A stretch of DNA of 64,000 nt from Halothermothrix orenii H 168 (GTDB taxonomy: Bacteria; Bacillota; Halanaerobiia; Halanaerobiales; Halothermotrichaceae). The notes under the pieces were generated by a model. The model saw only the letters and a list, made by a program, of their open reading frames with translations, was not told where the DNA came from and made no database searches. A program made the position numbers and the translations under genes. Of this stretch, positions 16,577 through 24,383 are shown in pieces; positions within the stretch are counted from its first letter, which is position 1; each line of letters opens with the position of its first letter. Location: the NCBI RefSeq assembly GCF_000020485.1, contig NC_011899.1:587937-651936 (forward strand), in the 5' to 3' direction.

Positions 16577-16583
16577 TAAATAT

Positions 16584-16661
16584 GGAGGTGTAGCGTAGCT
16601 GGCTTAACGCGCCGGCCTGTCACGCCGGAGACCGCGGGTTCGAATCCCGTCACCTCCGCCA
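16584..16661 (+). tRNA. tRNA-Asp (anticodon GTC)
   Basis: Acceptor GGAGGTG/CACCTCC, anticodon loop CTGTCAC, T-loop GGTTCGAATCC, encoded CCA. Confidence 0.97.
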
Positions 16662-16665
16662 GAGT

Positions 16666-16741
<76 letters not shown>

Positions 16742-16748
16742 TTTTTAT

Positions 16749-16822
16749 GCGGGAATAGCTCAGTGGTAGAGCGTCTCGTTGCCAACGAGAAGGCGCGGGT
16801 TCGAAACCCGTTTCCCGCTCCA
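16749..16822 (+). tRNA. tRNA-Gly (anticodon GCC)
   Basis: Acceptor GCGGGAA/TTCCCGC, anticodon loop TTGCCAA, encoded CCA. Confidence 0.97.
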
Positions 16823-16826
16823 CTAT

Positions 16827-16901
16827 GGCGGCATAGCCAAGTGGTAAGGCAGGGGACTGCAAATCCCTTATTCCCCGGTTCGAATCCGGGTGCCGCCTCC
16901 A
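16827..16901 (+). tRNA. tRNA-Cys (anticodon GCA)
   Basis: Acceptor GGCGGCA/TGCCGCC, anticodon loop CTGCAAA, encoded CCA. Confidence 0.97.
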
Positions 16902-16908
16902 GAGATAT

Positions 16909-16997
16909 GCCGGGGTGGCGGAACTGGCAGACGCATCGGACTTAAAATCCGGTGGGCGTTTTCGCCCGTGTCGGTTCGAGTCCGACCCCCGGCACCA
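16909..16997 (+). tRNA. tRNA-Leu (anticodon TAA)
   Basis: Class II tRNA with a long variable arm (GGGCG...CGCCC), acceptor GCCGGGG/CCCCGGC, anticodon loop CTTAAAA, encoded CCA. Confidence 0.97.
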
Positions 16998-17029
16998 CTA
17001 AAAAACACAAAAATAATAATTTGTAACGT

Positions 17030-17106
17030 GTGGGTATAGCTCAGCTGGTCAGAGCGCTACGTTGACATCGTAGAGGTCAGTGGTTCGAATCCACTTACCC
17101 ACACCA
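17030..17106 (+). tRNA. tRNA-Val (anticodon GAC)
   Basis: Acceptor GTGGGTA/TACCCAC, anticodon loop TTGACAT, encoded CCA. Second valine tRNA of the cluster, so both the TAC and GAC isoacceptors are here. Confidence 0.96.
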
Positions 17107-17117
17107 TTTTTGTATCG

Positions 17118-17142
17118 ATCCCCTTATCAGGGGATTTTTTTA
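17118..17142 (+). terminator. terminator of the tRNA operon
   Basis: ATCCCC and GGGGAT form a stem with a six-base loop, followed by seven T. It touches the 3' end of the convergent small Cys-rich gene. Confidence 0.85.
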
Positions 17143-17355
17143 TTGATACTTGTCTTTATGCTTCTGGAAAATAGAACATGTTCCCTGATTCCAGTGGGTA
17201 CATTCGTTACATATCCTGTCTCCGAGACCATCCTGGCTGGCAACAAGACTCCCGGCACTGGCAAAAGGTGAATCGTATGCAGAGCTAAATTCAGGACAGG
17301 ATTCTGCAACTTTTTTTAATATTTTGTCATCATAAATATCATTATAATTTACCAC
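17140..17355 (-). CDS. small Cys-containing hypothetical protein (71 aa)
   Basis: The frame opens further upstream, but GTG at 17355 has a GGGGTG ribosome site five bases before it, giving 71 residues. The protein is hydrophilic and ends in RICNECTHWNQGTCSIF. Four cysteines in all (one earlier, in ESCPEF) could bind a metal or cluster. I do not recognise the family. It is transcribed divergently from ytxC across about 77 bases and converges on the tRNA operon. The strong ribosome site, the non-random cysteine spacing and the gap it fills support a real gene. Confidence 0.65.
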   Translation of the reverse strand: MVNYNDIYDDKILKKVAESCPEFSSAYDSPFASAGSLVASQDGLGDRICNECTHWNQGTCSIFQKHKDKYQ

Positions 17356-17432
17356 AATATCACCCCGTCCATAGTTGTATACAAATATTATGTGGTTCAT
17401 ATAATAATATATACACAAAGGGGTGAAGTCAG

Positions 17433-18281
17433 ATGGGAATTATTATATCTACTTTAGATTGTACTAATGAGATTAAAACAAAGTTACAGGATTTAAATCA
17501 CTCCGGGGTAGATTTTATGATTGCTGAAAATAGAAGCAAAGATTATACCTTATTCCAGATAGATTTTGATAAATCAAGTTCTGTTGGTAATTTAAGGTAT
17601 TTAGCTGATATTATTGCCGATGTTGTCGTTAATGAACTTGAGAAGAAATTTATAAACAGGATAATCAAACATAAATACCAGCAATTTAGTCCCGATGAAA
17701 GGGCCCGGATAGAAAAACTTGCTTTTAAACATTTAAATAAAAGGGAAGATAAAAATAATAAATCCCTTAACAAAATAGTTAGAAAAAAAGAAATTGTGGC
17801 CCAGATAATTAATTATCTGAATAAAAATAGCGATTTAAATGTTGAAGGTTTTGTCCGCTTCAGGTTAAAAAATTACCTTGATGACCTTAAACTGGCAGTG
17901 GAAAGAGCTGTAGATGAATTTGTAATTGAAAAAGAATACAATGAATTTATTGAATTACTCAGGTATTTTGTTGAAATTCAGGAACCACGCATTGGACTTG
18001 TAAATGTGTTACAGGAAACAGATGGGTCTTTTCAAATAATGGATAGTAATGAGAATATTATAAAAAACGAATACCTTGAAGGTTATCTGGTAGATATGTT
18101 TGATGGAGAAGTAGAATATGAAGATCTGTTGGTAAGTGCTTTGATTAATATTGCCCCGGAGAAGATTTTACTCCATTTTGACGATGCTGAAGTAGAAAAA
18201 ACAGTAAAGAGTATTTTTGGTGAGAGGGTAAGTATATGCCAGGGATGTTACCTTTGCCAGCCCAGATGCAAAAAAGAATAA
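17433..18281 (+). CDS. ytxC: YtxC-like sporulation protein
   Basis: A 282-residue soluble protein resembling Bacillus YtxC, which is encoded next to thrS there as well. Recognisable parts include an N-terminal alpha/beta region, the helical NVEGFVRFRLKNYLDDLKLAVERAVDEFVIEKEYNEFIELLRYFVEIQ core, and a C-terminal Cys motif CQGCYLCQPRC. In Bacillus the gene belongs to the sporulation set, but its biochemical role is unknown. GGGGTGAAG precedes the ATG. The assignment relies on the core sequence plus position near thrS. Confidence 0.75.
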   Translation: MGIIISTLDCTNEIKTKLQDLNHSGVDFMIAENRSKDYTLFQIDFDKSSSVGNLRYLADIIADVVVNELEKKFINRIIKHKYQQFSPDERARIEKLAFKHLNKREDKNNKSLNKIVRKKEIVAQIINYLNKNSDLNVEGFVRFRLKNYLDDLKLAVERAVDEFVIEKEYNEFIELLRYFVEIQEPRIGLVNVLQETDGSFQIMDSNENIIKNEYLEGYLVDMFDGEVEYEDLLVSALINIAPEKILLHFDDAEVEKTVKSIFGERVSICQGCYLCQPRCKKE

Positions 18282-18380
18282 TTTGATTTTTGTTTATATT
18301 GGTGTTATATTAATAATGTTATTAAACCTCTGTTTACCCGAATAGTTATTTATATATATCATAATTGAGGATAGATATCT

Positions 18381-18986
18381 ATGATTAGTGGATTTATTAT
18401 TTTACCAGTGGTTGGAGCATTAATAGGTTGGATTACAAATTATCTGGCTGTTAAAATGCTTTTCAGGCCTTATAATCCGGTGAAAATTCCTTTTATACCG
18501 GTTACTATTCAGGGTGTTTTACCACGACGGAAAATGGAGCTGGCAGAAAGTGTAGCCCGGGCAATTGAAGAAGAACTCCTTCCTAAAGAATATTTATTAA
18601 GCAGGGTCAATGAACTTCAGCTTGAAGAGGATGTATTAGATATCTTAAGAAGATTAATAAATGAAAAAGTAGACGACAAATTGCCCGGGTTTATCCCTGA
18701 TTCTTTTAAACAGGTAATGAAGAATTATATTTCTGAATTTATTGAAGAAGAAATGAAAGAAAATCTGGATAGATTGGTAAATGATTTTCATGATACGGTT
18801 GTAAACAAAACTAACTTTGGCAGGCTTGTTCAGGAAAAAATTGAGTCTTTTCCTTTAACAAGACTGGAAGATATTGTTTTAAAAATATCTTCCCGTGAAT
18901 TAAAACATATTGAACTTTTCGGTGGAGTTCTTGGTTTTATCGTGGGACTGGGACAGGCTTTGTTACTTTTATTTTTCAATTTTTAA
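18381..18986 (+). CDS. DUF445 family membrane protein (YheB-like)
   Basis: A 201-residue protein with the DUF445 N-terminus: a membrane helix with GALIGWITNYLAVKMLFRP, followed by GVLPRRKMELAESVARAIEEELL. A charged helical middle region and a final hydrophobic helix (FGGVLGFIVGLGQALLLLFF) complete it. The topology of two terminal helices bracketing a cytoplasmic or external helical domain is typical. The family is shorter here than the roughly 370-residue YheB. Function is unknown. It precedes the thrS promoter on the same strand. Confidence 0.85.
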   Translation: MISGFIILPVVGALIGWITNYLAVKMLFRPYNPVKIPFIPVTIQGVLPRRKMELAESVARAIEEELLPKEYLLSRVNELQLEEDVLDILRRLINEKVDDKLPGFIPDSFKQVMKNYISEFIEEEMKENLDRLVNDFHDTVVNKTNFGRLVQEKIESFPLTRLEDIVLKISSRELKHIELFGGVLGFIVGLGQALLLLFFNF

Positions 18987-18988
18987 CC

Positions 18989-19017
18989 TTGACAAGCCCG
19001 GAACAAAGTAATATAAT
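18989..19017 (+). promoter_or_regulatory. sigma-A promoter of the thrS T-box transcript
   Basis: Perfect TTGACA and TATAAT separated by 17 bases, beginning right after the DUF445 stop codon. Confidence 0.9.
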
Positions 19018-19037
19018 ATTATAAAATTACAGAATTT

Positions 19038-19283
19038 AACGGCTATGACGAGGAGAGTAGGGTAGGTTATCATTCAAAAGAGAGGGGTGTCACCGGCTGA
19101 AAGCACCCCGGGTGAGACTTATCTGAAGACCACCTCTGAGCTGGCAGGAGGAACGTTATTAAAACCAGTATTCCTGCCCGGTAAAAACCGTTACTTTTCT
19201 AAGAGGGTTATGGATTATCATAACCAATTAGGGTGGAACCGCGGTCCTTCTCCGTCTCTATAGTAGATGGAAAAGGGTTTTTT
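19038..19283 (+). promoter_or_regulatory. T-box riboswitch, Thr-specific, controlling thrS
   Basis: The T-box core AGGGTGGAACCGCGG lies at 19230-19244. The specifier codon after the conserved GAAG is ACC (19129-19131), a threonine codon. The antiterminator bulge UGGA implies a tRNA with discriminator U. A terminator hairpin (CCTTCTCC...GGAAAAGG) and eight T follow. The gene downstream is threonyl-tRNA synthetase. Confidence 0.95.
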
Positions 19284-19355
19284 TTATTGTTTATAATTTA
19301 TATTAAGGGACTTAGCAGTTGCATGTTTAAATAAAAAGAAAAGGGGGATGACAGA

Positions 19356-21296
19356 ATGGAGAAAATTAAAGTAACATTACCAGATGGTTCAGTAAGAGAA
19401 TATGACCCGGGTGTTACTATTGAAGAAGTTGCTTACAGTATAGGTAAGGGATTGGGCCGGGCTGCTGTTGCCGGTAACGTTGATGATAAACTGGTGGATC
19501 TGGATACAACATTAGTAAATGATGCCCGTATTTCTATTGTTACTATTGACTCTGAAGAGGGTCTGGATATTTACCGGCATACTACTGCTCATATCCTGGC
19601 CCAGGCTGTAAAGAGGTTGTATAAGAACGTAAAACTGGGTATAGGGCCAACTATCGAAAACGGATTTTATTATGATTTTGATGTTGAAGAAAGTTTTTCA
19701 CCATCAGATCTGGAAAAAATTGAAAAGGAAATGGAAAAGATTATTAAAGAAGATTTGCCCATTAAAAAAGAAATGGTTTCCAGAGATGAAGCCCTTAAAT
19801 TAATGAAAGAGAAGGGAGAAATTTATAAAGTTGAATTAATTGAAGAACTGGAAGATGATTATGTCAGTTTATACCACCAGGGTGAATTTATCGACCTTTG
19901 CCGTGGTCCCCATTTACCATCAACCGGTAAAGTTAAGGCCTTTAAACTTCTCAATGCTGCCGGGGCTTACTGGCGTGGTGATGAAAATAATAAGATGTTA
20001 CAGCGTATTTACGGAACCGCTTTTCAGAAGAAAAAACAGCTTGAAGAACACCTGAAAATGCTAGAAGAAGCCAAAAAACGTGACCATAATAAATTAGGGC
20101 GGGAACTGGATCTTTTCATGACAGAGGAATCAATTGGCCAGGGTTTACCCCTGTTAAAACCAAAAGGAGCCAAGGTGGTTCAGATTTTGCAGCGGTTTGT
20201 TGAAGATGAAGAGGAGAAAAGGGGTTATCAGTTGACCAAAACTCCATATATGGCCAAAAGTGATCTTTACAAGATATCAGGCCACTGGGACCATTACAAA
20301 GAAGATATGTTTATCCTCGGTGATGAAGAAAAAGATGATGAAGTACTGGCCCTGCGTCCGATGACCTGCCCCTTCCAGTTTATGATATATAATTCAAAAC
20401 TGAGGAGTTATCGTGACCTGCCCCTGAGGTATTCTGAAACCTCAACCCTGTTCAGGAATGAGGCCTCAGGAGAAATGCATGGTTTGATTAGAGTGCGTCA
20501 GTTTACAATTTCGGAAGGCCATATCATCTGTACTCCAGAACAGTTAGAAGAGGAGTTCAGGGGTGTAGTTAATCTTATTAATTATATGATGGAGACTCTG
20601 GGAATTGAAGATGATATCTGGTACCGCTTTTCTAAGTGGGACCCCGATAATAGAGAAAAATATATAGATAATCCCACTGCCTGGGAAGAATCACAGGATA
20701 AGATGAAGAACATTTTAGATAAACTAAATATAGATTATGTTGAGGCTGAAGGAGAGGCAGCGTTTTATGGACCAAAACTTGATATTCAGTTCCGGAATGT
20801 ACACGGAAAAGAAGATACTATAATTACCGTTCAGATAGATTTCGCCCTGCCAGAAAGATTTGATATGACCTACATTGATAAGGATAACAAAAAGAAACGC
20901 CCCTATGTTATTCACCGGACTTCAGTCGGTTGTTATGAAAGAACACTGGCCATGTTGATTGAGAAATATGCCGGTGCTTTTCCAACATGGCTTGCCCCTG
21001 TTCAGGTTGAAATAATTCCTGTTTCCGATGATCAGGTAGATTATGCTTATGAGGTCAAGGGAATTCTTAAGGAAGCAGGTATCAGGGTCGAGGTAGATGA
21101 TACCAATGAAAAACTGGGGTATAAAATACGCCAGGCCCAGATGGAAAAAATACCCTATATGTTAATTGTCGGGAACAGAGAAGTTGAAAATAGAACTGTT
21201 TCGGTTCGTGATAGAAAGGAAGGAGATCTCGGGGCAATAAGTATTAAAGAATTTAAGGAGAAAATAGTCAGGGAGGTTGAAGAAAAGAGTCATTAA
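19356..21296 (+). CDS. thrS: threonyl-tRNA synthetase
   Basis: A full-length class II enzyme of 646 residues. It has an N-terminal TGS domain (residues 1-60), the editing domain with HTTAHILAQAVKR, a catalytic core with the zinc-binding MTCPFQ (Cys), motif 2 region RNEASGEMHGLIRVRQF and motif 3 HRTSVGCYERTLAML, and a C-terminal anticodon-binding domain (LAPVQVEIIPVSD). It charges tRNA-Thr and clears Ser-tRNA-Thr. A ribosome site AAGGGGG precedes the ATG. Regulation is through the Thr T-box. Confidence 0.98.
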   Translation: MEKIKVTLPDGSVREYDPGVTIEEVAYSIGKGLGRAAVAGNVDDKLVDLDTTLVNDARISIVTIDSEEGLDIYRHTTAHILAQAVKRLYKNVKLGIGPTIENGFYYDFDVEESFSPSDLEKIEKEMEKIIKEDLPIKKEMVSRDEALKLMKEKGEIYKVELIEELEDDYVSLYHQGEFIDLCRGPHLPSTGKVKAFKLLNAAGAYWRGDENNKMLQRIYGTAFQKKKQLEEHLKMLEEAKKRDHNKLGRELDLFMTEESIGQGLPLLKPKGAKVVQILQRFVEDEEEKRGYQLTKTPYMAKSDLYKISGHWDHYKEDMFILGDEEKDDEVLALRPMTCPFQFMIYNSKLRSYRDLPLRYSETSTLFRNEASGEMHGLIRVRQFTISEGHIICTPEQLEEEFRGVVNLINYMMETLGIEDDIWYRFSKWDPDNREKYIDNPTAWEESQDKMKNILDKLNIDYVEAEGEAAFYGPKLDIQFRNVHGKEDTIITVQIDFALPERFDMTYIDKDNKKKRPYVIHRTSVGCYERTLAMLIEKYAGAFPTWLAPVQVEIIPVSDDQVDYAYEVKGILKEAGIRVEVDDTNEKLGYKIRQAQMEKIPYMLIVGNREVENRTVSVRDRKEGDLGAISIKEFKEKIVREVEEKSH

Positions 21297-21452
21297 GGAT
21301 TTATTGATTTTTTAGTCGCAAACCGGGTGATGATTTGCATTTCACTGTCCTTTCAGTTCTTACAGAAGCCTTGGCTGGCAGTAAATCATCAGGGCTGTGA
21401 TACCCGATGGAATGGAAGAAAATTTTATAGAAAAGAAATATGGATAAAACCG

Positions 21453-21481
21453 TTGACTAACAGATTAACGTGTGTTATACT
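21453..21481 (+). promoter_or_regulatory. sigma-A promoter of the infC-rpmI-rplT operon
   Basis: TTGACT and TATACT separated by 17 bases, about 20 bases before the L20 leader. Confidence 0.85.
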
Positions 21482-21496
21482 AATACAGAAAATAAA

Positions 21497-21637
21497 GTAG
21501 AAGCACACCTGCTTCTCACCAGTAATCCCCGGGATTATTGGTTAATAGTTAGTATTTGAGGTGGAGTTATTTATTAAACTCAACCCGACTGGCTATGTAC
21601 TTAAAGCAGGTGGTTTCTACCATCTGCTTTATTTTTA
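21497..21637 (+). promoter_or_regulatory. ribosomal protein L20 leader (autoregulatory attenuator)
   Basis: The leader carries CACCTGCTT (21506-21514), which is perfectly complementary to AAGCAGGTG (21604-21612). The latter is also the 5' arm of the terminator hairpin AAAGCAGGTGG/CCATCTGCTTT, followed by TATTTTTA. The two pairings are mutually exclusive, so the upstream element is an antiterminator. The architecture and position before infC-rpmI-rplT match the Bacillus L20 leader, in which excess L20 favours termination. Confidence 0.85.
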
Positions 21638-21673
21638 TGTTTTGTTTTAAAATTATTAGGGGGTGCATAGAAA

Positions 21674-22189
21674 ATCAATACAGATTTAAGGGTCAATGAC
21701 CAGATTAGGGCTAGAAAAGTTAGAGTAATTAACCCAGATGGAGAACAAATAGGTATTAAACCAATCCAGGAGGCACTGAGAATTTCCCAGGATAAGGGAC
21801 TGGATTTAGTGGAAGTAGCTCCTCAGGCCAGACCACCTGTATGTAAAATCATGGACTATGGGAAGTATAAATATGAACAGGCCAAAAAAGCCAAAGAAGC
21901 TAAAAAGAAACAAAATGTAATGAATGTTAAGGAAGTCCAGATGGGAGTAAAAATCGAAGACCATGATTTTAACGTTAAGGCTAAAATGGCTAAAAGGTTT
22001 CTGAAAAATAAGCATAAAGTAAAAGTAAGAATTCGTTTCAGGGGCCGGGAGGTAATGCACAAACAGTTAGGTTATGACCTGATGAACAGATTGATCGATG
22101 AAGTAAAAGATCTGGGAGTAGTGGAAAGCAAGCCCAAAATGGAAGGCCGCAACATGATCATGGTATTGACTCCAATTAGTGATAAATAA
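21674..22189 (+). CDS. infC: translation initiation factor IF-3 (AUC start codon)
   Basis: A 171-residue IF-3 with N-domain INTDLRVNDQIRARKVRVI and C-domain KIEDHDFNVKAKMAKRFL and VKVRIRFRGREVMH. Only its last 126 codons follow a conventional start, at 21809, which would delete much of the N-domain. The frame is open back to an in-frame TAG at 21668-21670. Between the two, the codon aligned with the family's N-terminus is ATC (21674-21676), eight bases after AGGGGGTG. Rare start codons for infC are a known autoregulatory device, since IF-3 rejects non-AUG initiation. First gene of the L20 operon. Confidence 0.93.
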   Translation: MNTDLRVNDQIRARKVRVINPDGEQIGIKPIQEALRISQDKGLDLVEVAPQARPPVCKIMDYGKYKYEQAKKAKEAKKKQNVMNVKEVQMGVKIEDHDFNVKAKMAKRFLKNKHKVKVRIRFRGREVMHKQLGYDLMNRLIDEVKDLGVVESKPKMEGRNMIMVLTPISDK

Positions 22190-22201
22190 GGAGGGATAAA
22201 T

Positions 22202-22375
22202 ATGCCTAAGCTTAAAACCCATAAGGGTATTGCCAAGAGAATAAAGAAAACCGGCAAAGGGAAACTTAAACGTAATAAGGCTTATCATAGCCATCTTTTA
22301 ACTAAAAAGACCGGTAAGAGAAAGAGAAATCTCAGGAAATCAACAGTACTGCATAAGACCTATTATAAGCGGTAA
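22202..22375 (+). CDS. rpmI: ribosomal protein L35
   Basis: A very basic 57-residue protein starting [21 protein letters not shown], the L35 signature, with [18 protein letters not shown] following. It ends about eight residues earlier than the usual 64-66 residue form; the last part HKTYYKR replaces the usual end of the final helix. It starts at ATG with AGGAGGG upstream, 12 bases after infC. L35 is part of the large subunit near L20. Its gene is too short for common length cut-offs and easily missed. Confidence 0.97.
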   Translation: MPKLKTHKGIAKRIKKTGKGKLKRNKAYHSHLLTKKTGKRKRNLRKSTVLHKTYYKR

Positions 22376-22431
22376 AAAAAATTAATATAAAAACAGGCTA
22401 GTTTGTAGAAAACTGAAAGGAGTGAGAGGAC

Positions 22432-22791
22432 ATGCCACGCGTAAAAAGAGGTTATAAAGCACGCAGGAGAAGAAAAAAGATTTTAAAAATGGCTAAAGGT
22501 TATTTTGGTGGTAGAAGTAAGTTGTTCCGTCCAGCCAACCAGGCTGTTATGAAGTCACTGCACTATGCATATAGAGACAGGAGGGCCCGGAAAAGGGACT
22601 TCCGTAAATTATGGATAACCAGGATTAATGCTGCAGCCCGTCAGGAAGGGATTTCTTACAGTAAATTTATCCATGGTTTAAAAAAGGCTGACATCCAGAT
22701 TAACAGAAAGATGCTGGCCGATATGGCTATAAAGGATAAAGAAAGCTTCAGTGAACTTGCTGCTATAGCTAAAAAAGAATTAGGCATGTAA
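22432..22791 (+). CDS. rplT: ribosomal protein L20
   Basis: A 119-residue basic protein with the complete L20 sequence pattern: [47 protein letters not shown], and the RNA-binding C-domain [21 protein letters not shown]. It nucleates 50S assembly and is the probable repressor acting on the leader upstream of infC. AAAGGAGTG precedes the ATG. Last gene of the operon before a strong terminator. Confidence 0.98.
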   Translation: MPRVKRGYKARRRRKKILKMAKGYFGGRSKLFRPANQAVMKSLHYAYRDRRARKRDFRKLWITRINAAARQEGISYSKFIHGLKKADIQINRKMLADMAIKDKESFSELAAIAKKELGM

Positions 22792-22796
22792 TATAA

Positions 22797-22827
22797 AGCC
22801 TGGGGGTGTTTAACCCCGGGTTTTTAC
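22797..22827 (+). terminator. terminator of the infC-rpmI-rplT operon
   Basis: CCTGGGGGT and ACCCCGGG pair around GTTTA and are followed by TTTTTACTTTT. Confidence 0.85.
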
Positions 22828-22920
22828 TTTTAAAGTTTTAACTTTTAAGTGTTATGATTTTAATTTAGTTTAAATCATTTTAATTTTCCTTTTAATTATT
22901 TGACTGGCGGTGTCCAGATT

Positions 22921-23733
22921 ATGAAAGAAGTAATTAAAAGTAGTGATAATAAAAACTTTAAATATTTAAAAAAGCTTTATAATAAGTCCTTCAGGAAGAA
23001 AGAAGGCAAGTTTATTCTTGAGGGTTATAGGTTAATCATGGAGGCCTGCGGAAAGGCGCGGTTTGATAGAATATTTATGACACCTTATTTTGCTAAGACA
23101 GATGAAGGTGAAGAAATAATAAGAAAATTTAAAGACCACATTCCTGTCCATTTTGTTACCGGAAAACTGCTTTATAATGTGGCTGATACTGAAAATCCCC
23201 AGGGAATAGCAGCCATTACTTACGTGCCCCGGTCCGGGGCTAATATCCTATTTCATAACAGGAATAGAGGTATTATTCTAATCCTTGATAGGATTCAGGA
23301 CCCGGGGAATATGGGAACTATTATTAGAACTGCCGTTGCTGCCGGTATTGAAGGAATAATTTGCCTGAAGGGTAGTGTTGATATTTATAACCTCAAAGTT
23401 ATCAGGGCCAGTATGGGTGCTATTTTTAGTATACCAATCTTAACAGGGGTTTCCTTTAAAAGGTTGCAGAAAATCAGGGACGAATACCCTGATTATAAAT
23501 TGATTTGCACTGATTTAAATACAAGTAAATTTTACCATGAGATAGACTATCAAGAACCCCTTATGCTTGTTATCGGGAATGAAGCCAGAGGTATAAGAGA
23601 GGAATTATTATCCCTGGCCGACATAAAGATTAAGATACCATTAATGGGAAATATTGACTCGTTAAATGCGGCAGTATCAACAGCTATTGTACTATATGAT
23701 ATAGTTGTTAAATGCAGGCATAGCAACGGTTAA
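22921..23733 (+). CDS. TrmH/SpoU family RNA 2'-O-methyltransferase (YsgA/RlmB-like)
   Basis: About 270 residues. An N-terminal SpoU substrate-binding domain (FKYLKKLYNKSFRKKEGKF, ILEGYRLIMEA) is followed by the SPOUT knot domain with motif 1 LDRIQDPGNMGTIIRTA, motif 2 LVIGNEARGI and motif 3 IPLMGNIDSLNAAVSTAIVLYD. It methylates ribose in rRNA (family knowledge); the exact target is not readable. The gene sits between rplT and pheS, the same place as Bacillus ysgA. A TTG start 21 bases earlier is possible, but ATG at 22921 is the more natural start, with GGCGGTG upstream. Confidence 0.9.
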   Translation: MKEVIKSSDNKNFKYLKKLYNKSFRKKEGKFILEGYRLIMEACGKARFDRIFMTPYFAKTDEGEEIIRKFKDHIPVHFVTGKLLYNVADTENPQGIAAITYVPRSGANILFHNRNRGIILILDRIQDPGNMGTIIRTAVAAGIEGIICLKGSVDIYNLKVIRASMGAIFSIPILTGVSFKRLQKIRDEYPDYKLICTDLNTSKFYHEIDYQEPLMLVIGNEARGIREELLSLADIKIKIPLMGNIDSLNAAVSTAIVLYDIVVKCRHSNG

Positions 23734-23784
23734 TAACATAAGTAATGAAGATTCAGAAATTTTTTTATTAATTTATTTTATTCC

Positions 23785-23813
23785 TTGTCAAGCAGTTTCT
23801 GGTATGGTATAAT
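23785..23813 (+). promoter_or_regulatory. promoter of the yqzL-like / pheST transcript
   Basis: TTGTCA and perfect TATAAT separated by 17 bases, about 50 bases before the yqzL-like frame. Confidence 0.85.
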
Positions 23814-23861
23814 CAAAAGTGAAGTGAACAATACTTAACTCTTGAAAGGGTGTGGTCTTAA

Positions 23862-23984
23862 TTGGGGTTGACCGCAACATTTTTTTGGAGGATATTTGAA
23901 GAGACGGGTTCAATAAATGCATATTTAGCATATAAACAGTTTAACTTGATTAAAAAGAAAAATAAGCAAAAAAATTATATATAA
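23862..23984 (+). CDS. yqzL: YqzL-like small protein (40 aa)
   Basis: A TTG start preceded by AAAGGGTG opens 40 codons containing LTATFFWRIFEETGSINAYLAYKQF. This is the conserved block of the short YqzL family of sporulating Bacillota (W at the start of a helix, then F..TG.. AYL..K). The tail is lysine- and asparagine-rich. Function is unknown. It lies between a consensus promoter and the Phe T-box, so it is the first gene of the transcript that runs into pheST. The alternative start at the second TTG two codons later is possible. Confidence 0.75.
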   Translation: MGLTATFFWRIFEETGSINAYLAYKQFNLIKKKNKQKNYI

Positions 23985-23989
23985 TAAAG

Positions 23990-24229
23990 GCTATGAAAGA
24001 GAGAGTAGTTATCTGAAACCTTTTCAGGGAGAGGTTGTCGTAGACTGGAAGCAACCTTAAGGTGATAGATAATGAAGTTCCCTCTGGAGCTGTGGGCTGA
24101 ACCTTTAGTAGGCCTTACCGGGAAGCATTTTATTCCCTGCTTTCCGTTATTTAAATAAGTGATCTGTTTTTAGCAGATAATTAGGGTGGTACCACGAATC
24201 TCTCGTCCCTTGGGATGAGAGATTTTTTA
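23990..24229 (+). promoter_or_regulatory. T-box riboswitch, Phe-specific, controlling pheST
   Basis: The T-box core AGGGTGGTACCACG lies at 24183-24196. The specifier after the conserved GAAG is TTC (24078-24080), a phenylalanine codon. A terminator, AATCTCTCGTCCC paired with GGGATGAGAGATT and six T, follows. The next genes encode both subunits of phenylalanyl-tRNA synthetase. Confidence 0.95.
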
Positions 24230-24383
24230 ATGTTTACAGGTATTTAAAGACATAGAAAAGAAGTATTTAATATAACTCAGGGTTTTCTATATTTTTGTTC
24301 TGGTGATACTGGATTCCTGATTTTTTATATTGGTAAAAAAATATTGATAATTATTTTTTAAATAAAGTGGAGGTGTTACGTGC

